A stretch of 61,484 nt of DNA from Pseudomonadota bacterium. GTDB lineage: Bacteria; Myxococcota_A; UBA796; SXON01. This document shows positions 25,988 to 35,653 of the stretch, in pieces (within the stretch, counting starts at the first letter, position 1; every line of letters starts with the position of its first letter). The position numbers and the translations under genes are program-made. The stretch is taken from positions 1 to 61,484 of the forward strand of contig JAUXTN010000221.1 in assembly GCA_030684355.1 (NCBI GenBank). Direction: 5' to 3'. The notes under the pieces are model-generated. The model ran no database searches, was not told where the DNA came from, and was given only the letters and a program-made list of their open reading frames with translations.

Positions 25988-27388
25988 GTGCGTCCACCCC
26001 CTGACAACCTGCCCGCCCCGCCCCACTCCTGGACCCCCGCCCGTCGCCTTGTGCGCGTGCTCGCCGCGCCGGTGGATCGGTTCCTCGAGGTCGAAGCCGC
26101 GAGCGGAATCGTCCTGCTGCTCGCCGCGGCCGCCGCCCTCGTCCTGGCGAACACGCCCGGCGCCGCCGTGTATGACGCCTTCTGGACGACCCCGTTGGGC
26201 CTCACCCTGGGCCCGCTCACGTTCGAGCGAGACCTCCGCTGGTGGGTCAACGACGGCCTGATGACCGTGTTCTTCTTCGTGGTCGGGCTGGAGATCCGCC
26301 GCGAGACCCACGCGGGGGAGCTGAGCGACCTGCGCCGGGCGGCCCTCCCGCTCGCCGCGGCGGTGGGCGGGATGCTCGTGCCCGCCGCGATCTACGCGGC
26401 CCTGAACGCCGGGCGGCCCACGTCGGTCGGCTGGGGCGTCCCCATGGCGACGGACATCGCGTTCGCCGTCGGGGTCCTCGCGCTCCTCGGCGACCGCGTC
26501 CCGCCCGCGCTGCGGATCCTGCTGCTCGCCCTCGCCGTGATCGACGATCTGGGCGCCATCCTCGTGATCGCGCTCTTCTACTCGGACGGCGTGAACTTCC
26601 TGGCCCTCGGTGCGGCCGGCACCGGGCTGGCCGGCCTCCTCGCGCTGCAGGTCTTCGGCGTCCGGGCCGTCGCCGCGTACGTGCCGCTGGCCCTCGTCGC
26701 CTGGGGGGCGACCTACGCCTCGGGCGTCCACCCCACCATCGCGGGCGTTCTCGTCGGCCTCCTGACGCCGGTGCGGGCCTGGCTCGGCCCCCATCGCTTC
26801 GCGGACACCGCGGAGGCGGCGGCCCGCGACGTGCGCGAGGCGGCCGGCACCGGGGTGGCGAACCTCCACGCGCACCTCGAGGCGGTGGCGCGCGCCACGC
26901 GGGAGGCGGTCTCCCCGGTGGAGCGCTTGGAGCACGCGCTCCACGGCTGGGTGGCGTGGTTCGTCATGCCCCTGTTCGCCTTCGCCAACGCGGGCGTTTC
27001 GCTGGGGAGCCTGAACCTCGCGGGCGACGGATGGCGCGTGTTCGTCGGGATCGTGGGCGGCCTCGTGGTCGGGAAGGCGGTCGGGGTGTTCGCCGCGGCG
27101 CGCGCCGCCACCGCGCTCGGGGTTGCCGCATTGCCGCGCGGCGTGCGTTGGGCCGACGTCTCCGTGGTCGGCGGGGTCGCCGGGATCGGGTTCACGATGG
27201 CGCTGTTCGTCGCGCAGCTCGCCTTTCCGCCCGGCGAAGCGCTCGAGACGGCGAAGCTCGCCATCCTGGCCGCTTCCGCCATCGCCGGGGTTGGCGGGTA
27301 CGTGCTCGGGCGCCTGGTGCTCGGCACGGGGAAGCGGGCCGGGGGCGCGGCGACCGCCGCCGAGGCGGAGGCGTCGACCGAGGTGTGA
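25988..27388 (+). CDS. nhaA: Na+/H+ antiporter NhaA
   Basis: Inner-membrane exchange of cytoplasmic Na+ for periplasmic H+. About 466 residues from the GTG at 25988; the start is uncertain because no strong ribosome site is visible and in-frame GTG codons lie further upstream. Landmarks: SGIVLLLAAAAALVLAN (TM1), WWVNDGLMTVFFFVVGLEIRRE, PMATDIAFAVGVLALLG (TM4 unwound helix with the Asp) and LAVIDDLGAILVIALFY (the transport Asp pair). MPLFAFANAGV and GFTMALFVAQLAF follow. A soluble insertion of about 60 residues between TM7 and TM8 is rich in Arg/Glu/Ala. Next gene 46 bases away is a cation ATPase. Confidence 0.92.
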   Translation: MRPPPDNLPAPPHSWTPARRLVRVLAAPVDRFLEVEAASGIVLLLAAAAALVLANTPGAAVYDAFWTTPLGLTLGPLTFERDLRWWVNDGLMTVFFFVVGLEIRRETHAGELSDLRRAALPLAAAVGGMLVPAAIYAALNAGRPTSVGWGVPMATDIAFAVGVLALLGDRVPPALRILLLALAVIDDLGAILVIALFYSDGVNFLALGAAGTGLAGLLALQVFGVRAVAAYVPLALVAWGATYASGVHPTIAGVLVGLLTPVRAWLGPHRFADTAEAAARDVREAAGTGVANLHAHLEAVARATREAVSPVERLEHALHGWVAWFVMPLFAFANAGVSLGSLNLAGDGWRVFVGIVGGLVVGKAVGVFAAARAATALGVAALPRGVRWADVSVVGGVAGIGFTMALFVAQLAFPPGEALETAKLAILAASAIAGVGGYVLGRLVLGTGKRAGGAATAAEAEASTEV

Positions 27389-27434
27389 GGCGCGTAGCCG
27401 GCTTCCGCGTGTTCCTACCGCAGGGAGAGGGCGG

Positions 27435-30068
<2,634 letters not shown>

Positions 30069-30126
30069 ACTGAGGGCGTGCTTCGCGGTGAGGTAGGGGG
30101 TGCCGGCGGAGAAGGAGGCGCCGACG

Positions 30127-30987
30127 CTACCCCAGCACCGTCGGCTCGAGGTCGGTCGGCTTCCCGGCGAGCTCCTCGTCAGTCAGGCGCGCATACACCT
30201 CGACGAGGTTCCCGTCGGGATCCTCCAGCCAGAGCTCGTGCAGCGGCGTACCCCGCCAGGTGGTCCGCGGCGGCTTCACCACCGTGACCCCGGCCTCTCG
30301 CGCGAGGGCGCCCGCCCGGATCACCGCGGCCTTGTCCGGCACCCCGACGCCGAGGTGGTAGAGCGTGTCGTGGTGCAGCTCCTTCCCGTCCGAGACGAGG
30401 ATCACGAAGTTGGTCCGCAACCCGGGGTGGACGAAGGTGGCGTAGCGGTGGGTCCACTCCTTCGGCGGCACGCCGAGGAGCCACGCGTAGAACCGCGTGC
30501 TTCGCGCCAGCTCCTTCACGCGGACGCTGGCGTGGAACTCCTCCGGCGGCACCCCCGCGGGCACGTCCAGGAGCGCGACGAGGACCTCCATCCGGGCCCG
30601 GATCTGGTCCCGCGCCGCGCGGAAGCGCTCGAGCATCTGCTCCCGCGACAGCGTGGGGTCGTCGCTCGCCGGGTCCTGGATGGGCCAATGCAACCGGCGC
30701 GCGCGCCCAAGGAACACGGGACACACCTCCTCGGCGCAGAGGGTGATCACCGTGTCGACGGTGGCGGGGTCGATGGTGTCCACGGACTTCGAGTGCTGGG
30801 CGGCGAGGTCGACACCGGCCTCTCCCATGACCTCGAGGGCGTAGGGGTTCACGCGCGAGGGGCGTGTGCCCGCGCTCTGCACGCGTACGCGGTCGCCCAG
30901 GAGCGCGCGCGCCCAACCCTCGGCCATCTGGCTGCGGGCCGAGTTGGCTACACACATGAACAGGATTCCGGATGGCGTCGGGATCAC
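30127..30987 (-). CDS. Arsenate reductase fused to a glyoxalase-fold (VOC) domain
   Basis: 286 residues from a GTG complementing 30985-30987 with GGAGGAG about ten bases upstream. Residues 8-140 are a low-molecular-weight-phosphatase-type ArsC: FMCVANSARSQMAEGW with nucleophile Cys12, and the relay pair LCAEEVC (Cys84, Cys89), as in thioredoxin-coupled ArsC. Residues about 158-286 form a VOC domain (FVHPGLRTNFVILV, LHELWLEDPDGNLVEVYA) with His and Glu metal-ligand candidates. The vicinal Cys pair of ArsI C-As lyases is missing. Reduction of As(V) to As(III) is well supported; the VOC half may act on organoarsenicals or a thiol adduct. Second gene after arsR. Confidence 0.88.
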   Translation of the reverse strand: MIPTPSGILFMCVANSARSQMAEGWARALLGDRVRVQSAGTRPSRVNPYALEVMGEAGVDLAAQHSKSVDTIDPATVDTVITLCAEEVCPVFLGRARRLHWPIQDPASDDPTLSREQMLERFRAARDQIRARMEVLVALLDVPAGVPPEEFHASVRVKELARSTRFYAWLLGVPPKEWTHRYATFVHPGLRTNFVILVSDGKELHHDTLYHLGVGVPDKAAVIRAGALAREAGVTVVKPPRTTWRGTPLHELWLEDPDGNLVEVYARLTDEELAGKPTDLEPTVLG

Positions 30988-31081
30988 GAGCGGCTCTCCT
31001 CCGTCGTGGGGCAGGGCGGCGCGACGACGGCGATGGGGGTGGTCGGGGAGGGAAGGGGCGCGGCCGCGCGGTGCGCTGCGC

Positions 31082-31420
31082 TCACAGGCCCGCCACGAGC
31101 GCGCGGAGGCGTCGCAACGCGCTCGGCTCGACGCAGTAGCAGACCCGCGGGCCGTCCACCTCGCCACGGATGAGCCCCGCCTCCTTCAGCACCTTCAAGT
31201 GCTGGGAGACGGTCGACTGGGCGAGCGGCAGCTCCTCGACGATGTCGCCGCAGACGCAGGAGGTCCTGCGGACGAGCAACCGGACGATCTGGACCCGCGC
31301 GGGGTGGCCCAGCGCCTTGGCGAGGGCCGCGAGCTCCTCGTCGCCCTCGGGCCCGTCGACGGGGCGGAGGTCCGGCTCGGCGCTCGGCGGGCAACAGGCG
31401 TCGGCGGGTTGTTCGTTCAT
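31082..31420 (-). CDS. arsR: ArsR-family arsenic-responsive repressor
   Basis: 112 residues. Winged helix with ALAKALGHPARVQIVRLL, metal-binding helix TSCVCGDIVEEL, recognition helix LAQSTVSQHLKVLKEAGL and wing VDGPRVCYCVE. The CVC pair in alpha-3 is the classic As(III)/Sb(III) site; extra Cys pairs at the N-terminus (DACCPP) and in CYC may add ligands. It starts at an ATG that overlaps its own candidate operator and precedes the arsC-VOC gene by 94 bases on the same strand, so autoregulation of both genes is likely. Confidence 0.92.
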   Translation of the reverse strand: MNEQPADACCPPSAEPDLRPVDGPEGDEELAALAKALGHPARVQIVRLLVRRTSCVCGDIVEELPLAQSTVSQHLKVLKEAGLIRGEVDGPRVCYCVEPSALRRLRALVAGL

Positions 31421-31434
31421 CGTCGATATACGAT
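31419..31434. promoter_or_regulatory. Candidate ArsR operator
   Basis: ATCGT-CGATAT-ACGAT, a 5-bp perfect inverted repeat in an AT-richer patch that overlaps the arsR start codon. ArsR-family boxes are usually imperfect palindromes in this position. Confidence 0.5.
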
Positions 31435-31769
31435 AATGCAGGCGCGGGTGCGGGTCCAGCCCGGGGAGCGACGATTGCGCTCCGCCGTGCGCGCGCCCGG
31501 GGCGTTCGGGCGAGCCCCCTACGTGCGGCCGAGCGCCGGCCGCTGCTCGTGGACGACGTGCTCGATGCACGCCGGCACCAGCGCGGAGAACAGCACACGC
31601 ATTGGCTCTCGGGTGCACGGTTGTGACCAACAATGAGCGGGAGTTTGACCGCGTGGCAGGGCTGAAGGTGGAGAACTGGGCGGAGTAGCGGCGCGGCTGT
31701 GGCCTCGCGGTGAGGATGCCAGGAGCCACGCATGCCCGCCTGCCTGGTCCGCGATTATAGGGGGGCACC
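31435..31769. other. Non-coding stretch with a toxin-gene remnant
   Basis: 335 bases between arsR and the FAD monooxygenase. The only recognisable content is the vapC 3' remnant (31590-31688). From 31435 to 31589 there is GC-rich sequence without a supported gene. Near 31753-31760 GATTATAG may be part of the monooxygenase promoter. Confidence 0.6.
31590..31688 (+). pseudogene. 3' remnant of a VapC (PIN-domain) toxin gene
   Basis: A 32-codon open stretch ending in TAG encodes AHALALGCTVVTNNEREF then DRVAGLKVENWAE. This is the typical last quarter of a VapC RNase: the final acidic-site helix, the VTNN turn and the GL(K/R)VENW end. Upstream of 31590 the frame no longer resembles a PIN domain, no start codon or ribosome site fits, and no vapB is nearby. 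So it is a truncated relic, not a working toxin. Confidence 0.7.
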
Positions 31770-33272
31770 ATGACCAGGCATGCGGTGGTGATTGTGGGCG
31801 GAGGCCCGACCGGGCTGACGTTGGCGGCCGAGCTGGCGTTGGCCGGGGTCGACGTTGCCCTCGTCGAGCGGCGCGCCACCCAGGACCTCGCGGGCTCGCG
31901 CGCGGGCGGCCTGCACGCCCGCACGATCGAGGTCTTCGACCAGCGCGGGATCGCCGACCGGTTCCTCTCGCAGGGGCAGGTGGCGCAGATCGCGGGGTTC
32001 GCCTGGATCCCGCTGGATATCAGCGGCTTCCCCAGCCGGCACGCCTACGGGCTCGGGCTGTGGCAGAGTCACATCGAGCGCATCCTGGCCGGCTGGGTCG
32101 ACGAGCTGGGGGTGCCGATCCTCCGCGGAGTCGACGTGACGGGCTTCGCGCAGGACGAAGCCGGCGTCGACGTCGCGCTGTCCGACGGCCGGACGCTCCG
32201 GGCCGACTACCTCGTCGGGTGCGACGGGGGACGCAGCCTGATCCGCAAGACAGCCGGCATCGCGTTCCCCGGGTGGGAGGCGACCACGAGCTGGCTTCTC
32301 GCCGAGGTCCGGATGGCCGAGGAGCCCGCCGCCTGGGGCCTCCGCCACGACGCCCTCGGCGTCCATTCCCTCAGCCGGTTCGGGGATGCGGGGCTGGTGC
32401 GGGTCCTTGTGACCGAGCCGCAGCTCGGTCCGTCCCGCGAGCCCAGCCTAAGCGATCTCAGCGCGGCGCTCGTCGCCGTCTACGGGACCGACTTCGGCGT
32501 CCACACTCCCACGTGGATCTCCAGGTTCACCGACGCGGCACGGCAGGCCGCGGCCTATCGCGACCGGCGGGTCCTGCTGGCGGGCGACGCCGCGCACGTG
32601 CATCACCCGGCGGGTGGGCAGGGCCTCAACATCGGCGTGCAGGATGCGGTGAACCTGGGATGGAAGCTGGCCCAGGTGGTCAAGCGGACCTCGCCGGAGA
32701 GCCTCCTGGACACCTACCAATCCGAGCGCCACCCCGTCGCCGCCCGCGTCCTGCGCAACACCCTGGCACAACTGCTCGCGCTCAGCCGCCTGGACGACCA
32801 GGTCAAGGCCCTGCGCGACATCCTCACCGAGCTCCTCGGCATGGACGAGCCGCGCAAGCGGTTCGGCGCGATGATGTCCGGCCTGGACATCCATTACGAC
32901 CTCGGCGAGGGACACCCCCTGCTCGGGCGCCGCATGCCCGATTTGGATGTCGACCTCGCCGACGGCCCGGTGCGGGTCTACACCCTGCTGCACGAGGCTC
33001 GCCCGGTCCTACTCAACCTCGGTGCGCCCGGCGACCTCGACCTCGCTCCCTGGGCAGATCGGGTTCAGTTGGTGGACGCCAGCTACGTCGGTACGTGGGA
33101 GATGCCGGTGCTCGGAGCCGTCCCTGCTCCCACCGCGGTGTTGATTCGGCCCGACGGATATGTCGCTTGGGTGGGAGACCGAACCCTCGAGGGGCTCGCC
33201 GACGCGCTGACGACGTGGTTCGGACCGCCTGCCGCGGGGTGCATGTCCGGGAGTGCACGCGAGCGCGTTTGA
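31770..33272 (+). CDS. FAD-dependent aromatic-ring monooxygenase (Rox/PHBH-like)
   Basis: 500 residues; AGGGGGG precedes the ATG. FAD fold VVIVGGGPTGLTLAAELALAG with LVERR at the beta2 end; DG motif LVGCDGGRSLIRKTAGI near residue 150; and GDAAHVHHPAGGQGLNIGVQ near residue 272, the second FAD motif of class A flavoprotein hydroxylases. The C-terminal thioredoxin-like domain (about residues 390-480: LLNLGAPGDLDL, VLIRPDGYVAWVG) is shared by rifampicin monooxygenase Rox, PgaE and MhpA-type enzymes. It could hydroxylate a phenolic substrate or an antibiotic. The surroundings (toxin relic, fragment genes) suggest recent acquisition. Confidence 0.85.
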   Translation: MTRHAVVIVGGGPTGLTLAAELALAGVDVALVERRATQDLAGSRAGGLHARTIEVFDQRGIADRFLSQGQVAQIAGFAWIPLDISGFPSRHAYGLGLWQSHIERILAGWVDELGVPILRGVDVTGFAQDEAGVDVALSDGRTLRADYLVGCDGGRSLIRKTAGIAFPGWEATTSWLLAEVRMAEEPAAWGLRHDALGVHSLSRFGDAGLVRVLVTEPQLGPSREPSLSDLSAALVAVYGTDFGVHTPTWISRFTDAARQAAAYRDRRVLLAGDAAHVHHPAGGQGLNIGVQDAVNLGWKLAQVVKRTSPESLLDTYQSERHPVAARVLRNTLAQLLALSRLDDQVKALRDILTELLGMDEPRKRFGAMMSGLDIHYDLGEGHPLLGRRMPDLDVDLADGPVRVYTLLHEARPVLLNLGAPGDLDLAPWADRVQLVDASYVGTWEMPVLGAVPAPTAVLIRPDGYVAWVGDRTLEGLADALTTWFGPPAAGCMSGSARERV

Positions 33273-33289
33273 CCTACCCCGATCGCGTT

Positions 33290-33314
33290 GGGGCCGGGCA
33301 TCTCCGCCGGCCCC
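33290..33314. terminator. Bidirectional terminator hairpin
   Basis: GGGGCCGG-GCATCTCCG-CCGGCCCC, a perfect 8-bp stem in the 55-base gap between the convergent monooxygenase end and the beta-helix fragment end. No T-run. Confidence 0.5.
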
Positions 33315-33327
33315 GAGCGCAGGACCC

Positions 33328-33723
33328 TCACCAGGTACAGCCCGCCCCGGCATCGTAGATGAAGAATGCATCCGCGCCGAAGTCCTCTTCGCAGCCCTGT
33401 ACGTCGAACGGGGTGTTGGCATCGGCGCCTTCCCCGAAGTTGACTCCCTCGACGACGAGGCTGGCGTCCCCCGGACGCACGGCTCCGGCCTCGTGCCTCG
33501 CGAAGCTTGTGTCCGTCAGCGTGATCGACGCGGCATCGGCGTCCACCTGGAGGTCGGACGTTTGCGCGCCGTTGCCCGTGAATGACGAATTGGTAAGGTC
33601 CACGGTTGCCTGTGGCGCGTAGATGCCGACCAGCGAGCCGGTGCGCGGTCCGTGCGTTGGTTCATGAGTGGAGGGTATCCCGGAGGAGCCGGTGTCCGCC
33701 ATGGCGGCGATTCCGGCGGTCAC
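33328..33723 (-). CDS. Probable C-terminal fragment of a beta-helix surface protein
   Basis: 131 codons from a GTG (an inner ATG at 33702 is possible). No signal peptide. The pattern YAPQATVDLTNSSFTGNGAQ, SITLTDTSFARHEAG, ASLVVEGVNFGEG looks like three rungs of a right-handed parallel beta-helix, followed by a Cys-containing cap (QGCEEDFG, DAGAGCTW). Such caps end large secreted Myxococcota proteins, so this is probably the surviving 3' end of a longer gene; 137 bases upstream hold no matching reading frame. Low certainty that it is expressed. Confidence 0.4.
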   Translation of the reverse strand: MTAGIAAMADTGSSGIPSTHEPTHGPRTGSLVGIYAPQATVDLTNSSFTGNGAQTSDLQVDADAASITLTDTSFARHEAGAVRPGDASLVVEGVNFGEGADANTPFDVQGCEEDFGADAFFIYDAGAGCTW

Positions 33724-33860
33724 CCCTGGTGAGCGGTACGCCGACTGCCACGACGACTGACGACGTACACTCCCAAGCTGGAGCGGCGATCCAAGTGTTC
33801 GTGGGAGCGTCCGGGCCGGGCACCGCGCGCCATCGTTACGCGCGTCCAGCCCTCGCCGCC

Positions 33861-34409
33861 CTACTCACACGTCATCGCGTAGTCCGTCGAGCAGCTCCAC
33901 CGGTCCTCCCCGTACACGCAGAACTCCCCCGCACCGCACATCGTGTCACCCCGGCAGGTGTCCGCCGCCGTGGCGCAGTAGTAGCCCCATTCGCCAAGCT
34001 GGCTCGCGTCCTCGACGACGCCACACCCGACACGATCGGCCATGCACAGGCCGGAGGCGCAGTCCGCGTCCACCCGGCAATCGGCGGGTATGCACCGGCT
34101 CGTCGGCCACGCCTCTCGAGGGGGGACGCCCGCGCAGGCGCACACCGCGGTGGCGCCACAGTCGGCGTCCTGCGCGCACTCGTCGTAGCTGCACTTGCAG
34201 TCGGCCCCCTCGTCCCGAAAGAGGCAACGTCCGTTCGCGCCATCGGTGCAGTCGGCGTGGGTGGCGCAGGCGTCCCGCTCGCTGGTCCCGCACACCGCGT
34301 CCGCGGGCTCGGTGGCCGGGCGGTCGGTGGCACAGGCCTCGGCGGTGGCGCGGTGGTCGAGGCTCACGTCGAGGCCGGTGGCACACGCGAGGAGCAGGAG
34401 CAAGAACAT
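33861..34409 (-). CDS. Cys-rich secreted lipoprotein
   Basis: 182 residues from the ATG of MFLLLLLACATG, a lipoprotein signal with lipobox LLAC (an in-frame ATG eight codons upstream, at 34433, is an alternative). The mature part has about 20 Cys arranged as short repeats: DACATHADCTDGANGRC, CKCSYDECAQDADCG, CRVDADCASGLC, CRGDTMCGAGEFC. These resemble the C-x(4-6)-DC-x-(4-6)-C modules in many Myxococcota lipoproteins of unknown role; disulfide-bonded EGF-like knots are likely. Divergent from the gene at 34535. Confidence 0.72.
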   Translation of the reverse strand: MFLLLLLACATGLDVSLDHRATAEACATDRPATEPADAVCGTSERDACATHADCTDGANGRCLFRDEGADCKCSYDECAQDADCGATAVCACAGVPPREAWPTSRCIPADCRVDADCASGLCMADRVGCGVVEDASQLGEWGYYCATAADTCRGDTMCGAGEFCVYGEDRWSCSTDYAMTCE

Positions 34410-34534
34410 GGACGGCCCTGGGGTAAGGCCCATATCCAGCCCCGCCCGCCCCGTCCGCGCTCGCGACGCAGCGATGGCGTGTGCACCTTCTCCGGGAGCG
34501 GACGGCAGATGCACGGGGCGCGGGAGGTGGCCAG

Positions 34535-35596
34535 GTGACGGTGCGTGAACGGAAGGTGGGCGTCGAGATCGGCGCTCGGGCGTGCCTCGAGCACATCTTC
34601 GATTGGTACCGGGGCATGGTCTCCCCGACAACGGGGAAGTTCGTGTACCTCTACGATCCCGTGCGTGACGAGGTCGTCGTCGACGGCGAGCCGATCCGGA
34701 ACATCGCGACGCCCGCGGACGTCGCCCGGCTGTCCCGGTTCCTCGGCCGGTGGGAGCTCCGCACCGTGGTCGAGCGGACGATCGTGTACTGGGAGTCGAT
34801 GTTGACGGCGAAGGGCGACGCCCTCGTGTTCGACGACGCCCTGGTCGGGAAGCCCACGGGCATCGCCCACTCGGCGTTCCTGATCCTGTCGATGCTGGAG
34901 GCCGAGCTGCCGCGCAAGGAGCACGACGTCCGGCGCCTCGCCGAGGGCATCCTCCGCCAGCAGCGGGCCGACGGCTCGCTGAAGGTCTGGTTCGGCGACC
35001 GCCCGGACGAGGGGCTCGAATTCTACCCGGGCGAGGCGCTGCTCGCGTTGCTGCGCGTCTACGAGGCGCTCGGCGACGCGCGTTGCCTGGTCGCGGCCGA
35101 GCGCGGGTTCGACTTCTACCGGGCTCGCTACGCCCGCATGGGCGTGTCGCCGACGCTGCTGGTGTTCTTCGCGAATTGGCAGTCGCAGTACGGGGCGCGC
35201 CTGTACCAGCACGCCGGATCGGAGGCCCTGCGTGGCCGCGTGGCCTCCTTCCTCTACGAGCTCCACGACCGCATCCTCGCGGAGGGGTTCTACGACCGCG
35301 TCGCCGCGGAGCCCGGATGGCAGGCGTGCGTCGAGGTGGCGTGCGGGCTCGAAGGGATCGCGGCGGCGCAGGCCCTGGCGTCGCAAGAGGGCGATCGGAC
35401 CCGCGCCGAGCGCTACGCCGAGGCCGCCCGCGTGGCGTGCGCCTTCCTCGTCCACGCGCAGCGGCTGCACCACGCCAGCGCGCGGGAGCGCGGCGGGTTC
35501 GGCCAGACGCTGGCGGACCGCCTCCAGCGCATCGACGTCACCGGCCACGCCTCCAACGGCCTCCTCCGGGCGGTCGAGGCCGGGCTCGTACGGTAG
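34535..35596 (+). CDS. Alpha/alpha-toroid (six-hairpin) domain protein
   Basis: 353 residues from a GTG with GGAGGTGG six bases upstream. Helical pairs recur about every 50-60 residues: IAHSAFLILSMLEAEL, LAEGILRQQRADGSLKVWF, FYPGEALLALLRVYEALGD, VAAERGFDFYRARYAR, FANWQSQYGARLYQ and ACVEVACGLEGIAAAQAL. QRADGSLKV and the Gly-Glu-Ala-Leu-Leu-Ala-Leu pattern are typical of alpha/alpha barrels of six-hairpin glycosidases, prenyl cyclases and lanthionine-cyclase-like proteins. No zinc triad or clear catalytic acid is recognised. The N-terminal 90 residues (FDWYRGMVSPTTGKFVYLYD) may be part of the substrate face. Function unknown. Confidence 0.68.
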   Translation: MTVRERKVGVEIGARACLEHIFDWYRGMVSPTTGKFVYLYDPVRDEVVVDGEPIRNIATPADVARLSRFLGRWELRTVVERTIVYWESMLTAKGDALVFDDALVGKPTGIAHSAFLILSMLEAELPRKEHDVRRLAEGILRQQRADGSLKVWFGDRPDEGLEFYPGEALLALLRVYEALGDARCLVAAERGFDFYRARYARMGVSPTLLVFFANWQSQYGARLYQHAGSEALRGRVASFLYELHDRILAEGFYDRVAAEPGWQACVEVACGLEGIAAAQALASQEGDRTRAERYAEAARVACAFLVHAQRLHHASARERGGFGQTLADRLQRIDVTGHASNGLLRAVEAGLVR

Positions 35597-35653
35597 GGGC
35601 CGCACGCCCGCGGGACGAGGCCCCGACCGCACGTCGCGATCGGGGCCCGACCC

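Noticed and set aside
30069..30126. Terminator between the cation ATPase and arsC-VOC genes
   Set aside because: Inverted arms around GTGCCGGCG/CGCCGACGC are imperfect and not flanked by a T-run, so it was not listed.
31519..31602. 27-residue minus-strand frame (MRVLFSALVPAC...) opposite the vapC remnant
   Set aside because: No ribosome site or known relatives; too short to support against background.
32447..33585. Overlapping plus/minus frames near the monooxygenase end as extra genes
   Set aside because: Arg/Pro-rich composition typical of GC-rich shadows; no start sites or conserved motifs.
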